Of a stretch of DNA of 8,849 nucleotides, positions 6,917 through 8,849 are shown piece after piece; within the stretch, counting starts at the first letter, position 1, and each line of letters begins with the position of its first letter. Origin of the DNA: an uncultured Ruminococcus sp. (GTDB taxonomy: Bacteria; Bacillota; Clostridia; Oscillospirales; Ruminococcaceae). Position numbers and translations under genes: made by a program. Under the pieces are notes generated by a model. That model was not told the origin of the DNA, made no database searches, and saw nothing but the letters and a program-made list of their open reading frames with translations. The DNA is taken from NCBI GenBank assembly GCA_900556055.1, contig USNJ01000081.1, positions 1 to 8,849 of the forward strand, read 5' to 3'.

Positions 6917-7934
6917 GGCACTGTACACATATATAAAGGAGCTTTGTGCGCTCGGCGGAATTTCGGGAGATGAGGGAGCTGTCCGCAGCTATATAAAAAA
7001 TCATCTCGGGGACAGATATCACACAAGAACCGATGCTCTCGGAAATCTTATTGTTGATGCAAGGGGAAAAAAACGCCCGTCCGCAAGGCTTATGGCTTCT
7101 GCGCATATGGACGAGGTGGGCATGATCGTAACGTCCGTTAAATCGGACGGAACGCTCGGCATTGACAAGGTAGGCGGCGTTGATGCAAGAGTGTGCATCG
7201 GCAGGAAGGTCACTGTCAGCGGAAAATATAACGGTGTTATCGGTTCAAAGGCTGTGCATAATCTCACAGATTCCGAGAGAAAGAAAGCTCCTGATTTTTC
7301 GGGACTTTATGTTGACATCGGAACTGATTCAAAGGAAGAGACCGAGAAATACGTTCAGCTGGGCGACAGTGTTTGCTTTGTATCGGATTTTACCGAGATG
7401 GGACGTGATTTCATCAAGGAAAAGGCGATCGACGACCGTGTGGGCTGTGCGATACTGCTGAGGATCCTCGATGAAACGCCTGAGTATGATTTTACTGCGG
7501 TTTTCTGCGTTCAGGAGGAGATCGGTCTGAGGGGAGCAGGTGCTGCGGCATACACTGTTGATCCCGAATATGCGCTGATATTTGAAACTACCACCGCTGC
7601 GGATATCCCGATGGCGAGCGAGACCCAGAAGTGCTGTTGGCTCGGAAAGGGTGCAGCTGTGCCGTTTATGGACCGTTCGACGGTTTACGACAGGGAGCTT
7701 TTTGCGTTGTCAAAGCAGGTCGCCGAGGAAAATTCCATCGGCTGGCAGACAAAAACGACCATAGCAGGCGGAAATGATGCAGGCGCTATACACAAAACAA
7801 GAGGCGGCGTGAAATGCCTTGCAATCTCAGTTCCTACTCGTTATCTTCATTCGCCCGCATGCGTTGCGAAGCTTTCTGACATCGATGACTGCTATAAGCT
7901 GTCAAAGGCAATGATCGAGAGGATATGCGGATGA
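6909..7934 (+). CDS. M42 family metallo-aminopeptidase (second of a tandem pair)
   Basis: This is an intact 341-residue paralogue of the preceding gene and is predicted to be a cytoplasmic aminopeptidase acting on short peptides. Its ATG overlaps the end of the upstream gene by eight bases and is preceded by AAGGAGG (6893-6899) at nine bases, indicating translational coupling. Conserved M42 sites are SAHMDEVG (His66 metal ligand, Asp68), IDDRVGC (174-180; Asp175 is the metal-bridging position), VQEEIGLRG (Glu203 general base, Glu204 metal ligand), FETTTAADIP (Glu226 metal ligand) and RYLHSP (His314 metal ligand). The fifth ligand is Glu here but Asp in the first copy; both occur in the family. 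The AGGNDAG segment (287-293) also fits M42 proteins. The products may form mixed or separate oligomers, which is inference. Exact substrate preference cannot be read. Confidence 0.93.
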   Translation: MDKALYTYIKELCALGGISGDEGAVRSYIKNHLGDRYHTRTDALGNLIVDARGKKRPSARLMASAHMDEVGMIVTSVKSDGTLGIDKVGGVDARVCIGRKVTVSGKYNGVIGSKAVHNLTDSERKKAPDFSGLYVDIGTDSKEETEKYVQLGDSVCFVSDFTEMGRDFIKEKAIDDRVGCAILLRILDETPEYDFTAVFCVQEEIGLRGAGAAAYTVDPEYALIFETTTAADIPMASETQKCCWLGKGAAVPFMDRSTVYDRELFALSKQVAEENSIGWQTKTTIAGGNDAGAIHKTRGGVKCLAISVPTRYLHSPACVAKLSDIDDCYKLSKAMIERICG

Positions 7935-8650
7935 TATCGCTTATTGAGTCCGGGGACATCACCCGAGAGCTATCCGACAGACATTACGGCAGGAAGATCC
8001 GCTCATATTTTGACGCTTACGGTCTTGGGCATGACTTCTGCCGATTTTACCGGGGTTCGGGCGAAAGCTCGGGAATTATCCTTATTTTCAACAGCTCTGC
8101 TGTGTTTGACGGAGATTTTTCCGATGATGATATATCGTCATTTCTTGGATTCAGCAGTCCGGAAAATGTTGAGATGCCGTCATCGCTGAGAGTAAAAAGC
8201 ACGGATTATCACGGAGCTCCGAGGGTGCTTTTTGAGTTTGTGTGTCCTGCGGATCACATTGCCGAAAAGCTTGATGAAAATGCTCCGCTCGATGCGCATT
8301 ATAAGCTGATAAAGAGCGGATTTCCCGAAACGGATTATGAAATGTGGCTTGTGGATACTTCCCATAGGATAAGGCATGGCGTTTCAAGAATATTCATGTT
8401 TATGGAAAATGCATCTGCGACAATGCAGTTTTCTTACGGCGATTATGCATTTTTCTCAAATATAGTGACATCTCCCGAAGCGAGAGGGCAGGGGCTTGCA
8501 AGGCGCATGCTTTATTCGATATGCAGGAGATTTTCGGAAGACGGAAAAAGATGCTGTCTTTTTGCACTGCCTCACAGAACGAGCTTTTACCGTGAGATAG
8601 GATTTAAAGAGATAGATAATGATATAATTTATTACAAAAACGGAGAGTAA
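7931..8650 (+). CDS. GNAT-family N-acetyltransferase with an extra N-terminal domain
   Basis: The product is a predicted acetyl-CoA-dependent transferase; its acceptor is unknown. I prefer the ATG at 7931 (239 aa) because GAGAGGA (7917-7923) is seven bases upstream and the ATGA overlaps the preceding stop, a usual coupled arrangement. The ATG at 7925 would leave only one base after that site. The C-terminal part (about 165-239) carries GNAT motif A, FSNIVTSPEARGQGLARRML, with the acetyl-CoA loop ARGQGLA at 184-190. It also has FYREIGF (219-225), typical of motif B. The first 150 or so residues do not match anything I recognise and may be a degenerate second GNAT fold. Its place in the operon suggests a link to peptide or cell-wall metabolism, but this is not evidence of substrate. 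Confidence 0.82.
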   Translation: MISLIESGDITRELSDRHYGRKIRSYFDAYGLGHDFCRFYRGSGESSGIILIFNSSAVFDGDFSDDDISSFLGFSSPENVEMPSSLRVKSTDYHGAPRVLFEFVCPADHIAEKLDENAPLDAHYKLIKSGFPETDYEMWLVDTSHRIRHGVSRIFMFMENASATMQFSYGDYAFFSNIVTSPEARGQGLARRMLYSICRRFSEDGKRCCLFALPHRTSFYREIGFKEIDNDIIYYKNGE

Positions 8651-8652
8651 AA

Positions 8653-8849
8653 ATGAACGATTTTTTTAAGATAGACAGCAGAATAGCTGATCTCGGACGT
8701 GCGGCAGAGAAAAACTGCCGTCCTCAGTTTGATGAAATAGAAGAAATTGCCGATTACAACGGCAGAAAGGTGCTTTCTGCGTTTATCAACAACAGGGTGA
8801 GCGAAGGCTGCATGAAAGGCACGACGGGTTACGGCTACGGCGATATCGG
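8653..8849 (+). CDS. Methionine gamma-lyase family / aluminium-resistance-type PLP enzyme, 3'-partial
   Basis: The ATG at 8653 lies two bases after the acetyltransferase stop and five bases after GGAGAG (8642-8647), so it belongs to the same operon. Sixty-five codons are visible before the window ends. The segment NRVSEGCMKGTTGYGYGDIG matches the conserved N-terminal part of Alum_res/methionine gamma-lyase-family proteins, in which a TGYGYxDxGR motif contributes to the fold-type I PLP active site. The PLP lysine and most of the domain lie beyond the window. Proteins of this family were named for aluminium resistance but are annotated as PLP-dependent sulphur-amino-acid lyases, so the true reaction is uncertain. 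Confidence 0.8.
   Translation, partial: MNDFFKIDSRIADLGRAAEKNCRPQFDEIEEIADYNGRKVLSAFINNRVSEGCMKGTTGYGYGDI

Noticed and set aside
7925..7930. ATG at 7925 as the acetyltransferase start
   Set aside because: It is only one base from the ribosome binding site; the ATG at 7931 has normal spacing.

Overview
The window looks like chromosomal DNA from an anaerobic low-to-mid-GC Firmicute, most likely a Ruminococcus-like member of the Oscillospiraceae. This is inferred from strong AGGAGG-type ribosome binding sites, consensus sigma-A promoters, a clostridial-style MurD, paired M42 aminopeptidases, and an Amt transporter fused to a PII domain. I see no phage, insertion sequence, CRISPR array, tRNA or rRNA. 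The gene content is mostly conserved housekeeping, so the interest lies mainly in regulation and protein architecture.

Region 1 (1-710, + strand): the C-terminal part of a probably secreted C39-like cysteine peptidase whose start lies upstream of the window. Region 2 (711-1009): an AT-rich intergenic stretch with several inverted repeats, a perfect TTGACA-17-TATAAT promoter, and a 60-nt leader hairpin that begins almost at the predicted transcription start. Region 3 (1010-2743, + strand): an ammonium channel with a covalently attached PII sensor domain. It ends in an intrinsic terminator that overlaps the stop codon of the convergent gene. Region 4 (2868-4370, - strand): a SpoVB/MurJ-like multi-pass flippase. 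Region 5 (4371-4495): a compact divergent promoter region.

Region 6 (4496-8849, + strand): a tightly packed operon of murD, two tandem M42 metallo-aminopeptidases, a GNAT acetyltransferase, and the start of a PLP-dependent methionine gamma-lyase/aluminium-resistance-type gene. Gaps are one or two bases, or the genes overlap. The first M42 gene carries a -1 frameshift near 6020-6024, although every metal-binding residue downstream is intact.

Functionally, the window joins nitrogen acquisition (amt-PII under a structured leader) with cell-envelope precursor synthesis (murD and a divergent flippase that could move a lipid-linked precursor) and peptide or amino-acid turnover (M42 peptidases and a PLP enzyme). 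The most notable items are the amt leader hairpin, whose hexaloop fits the ANTAR-target pattern, the Amt-PII fusion lacking the uridylylated tyrosine, and the M42 frameshift.
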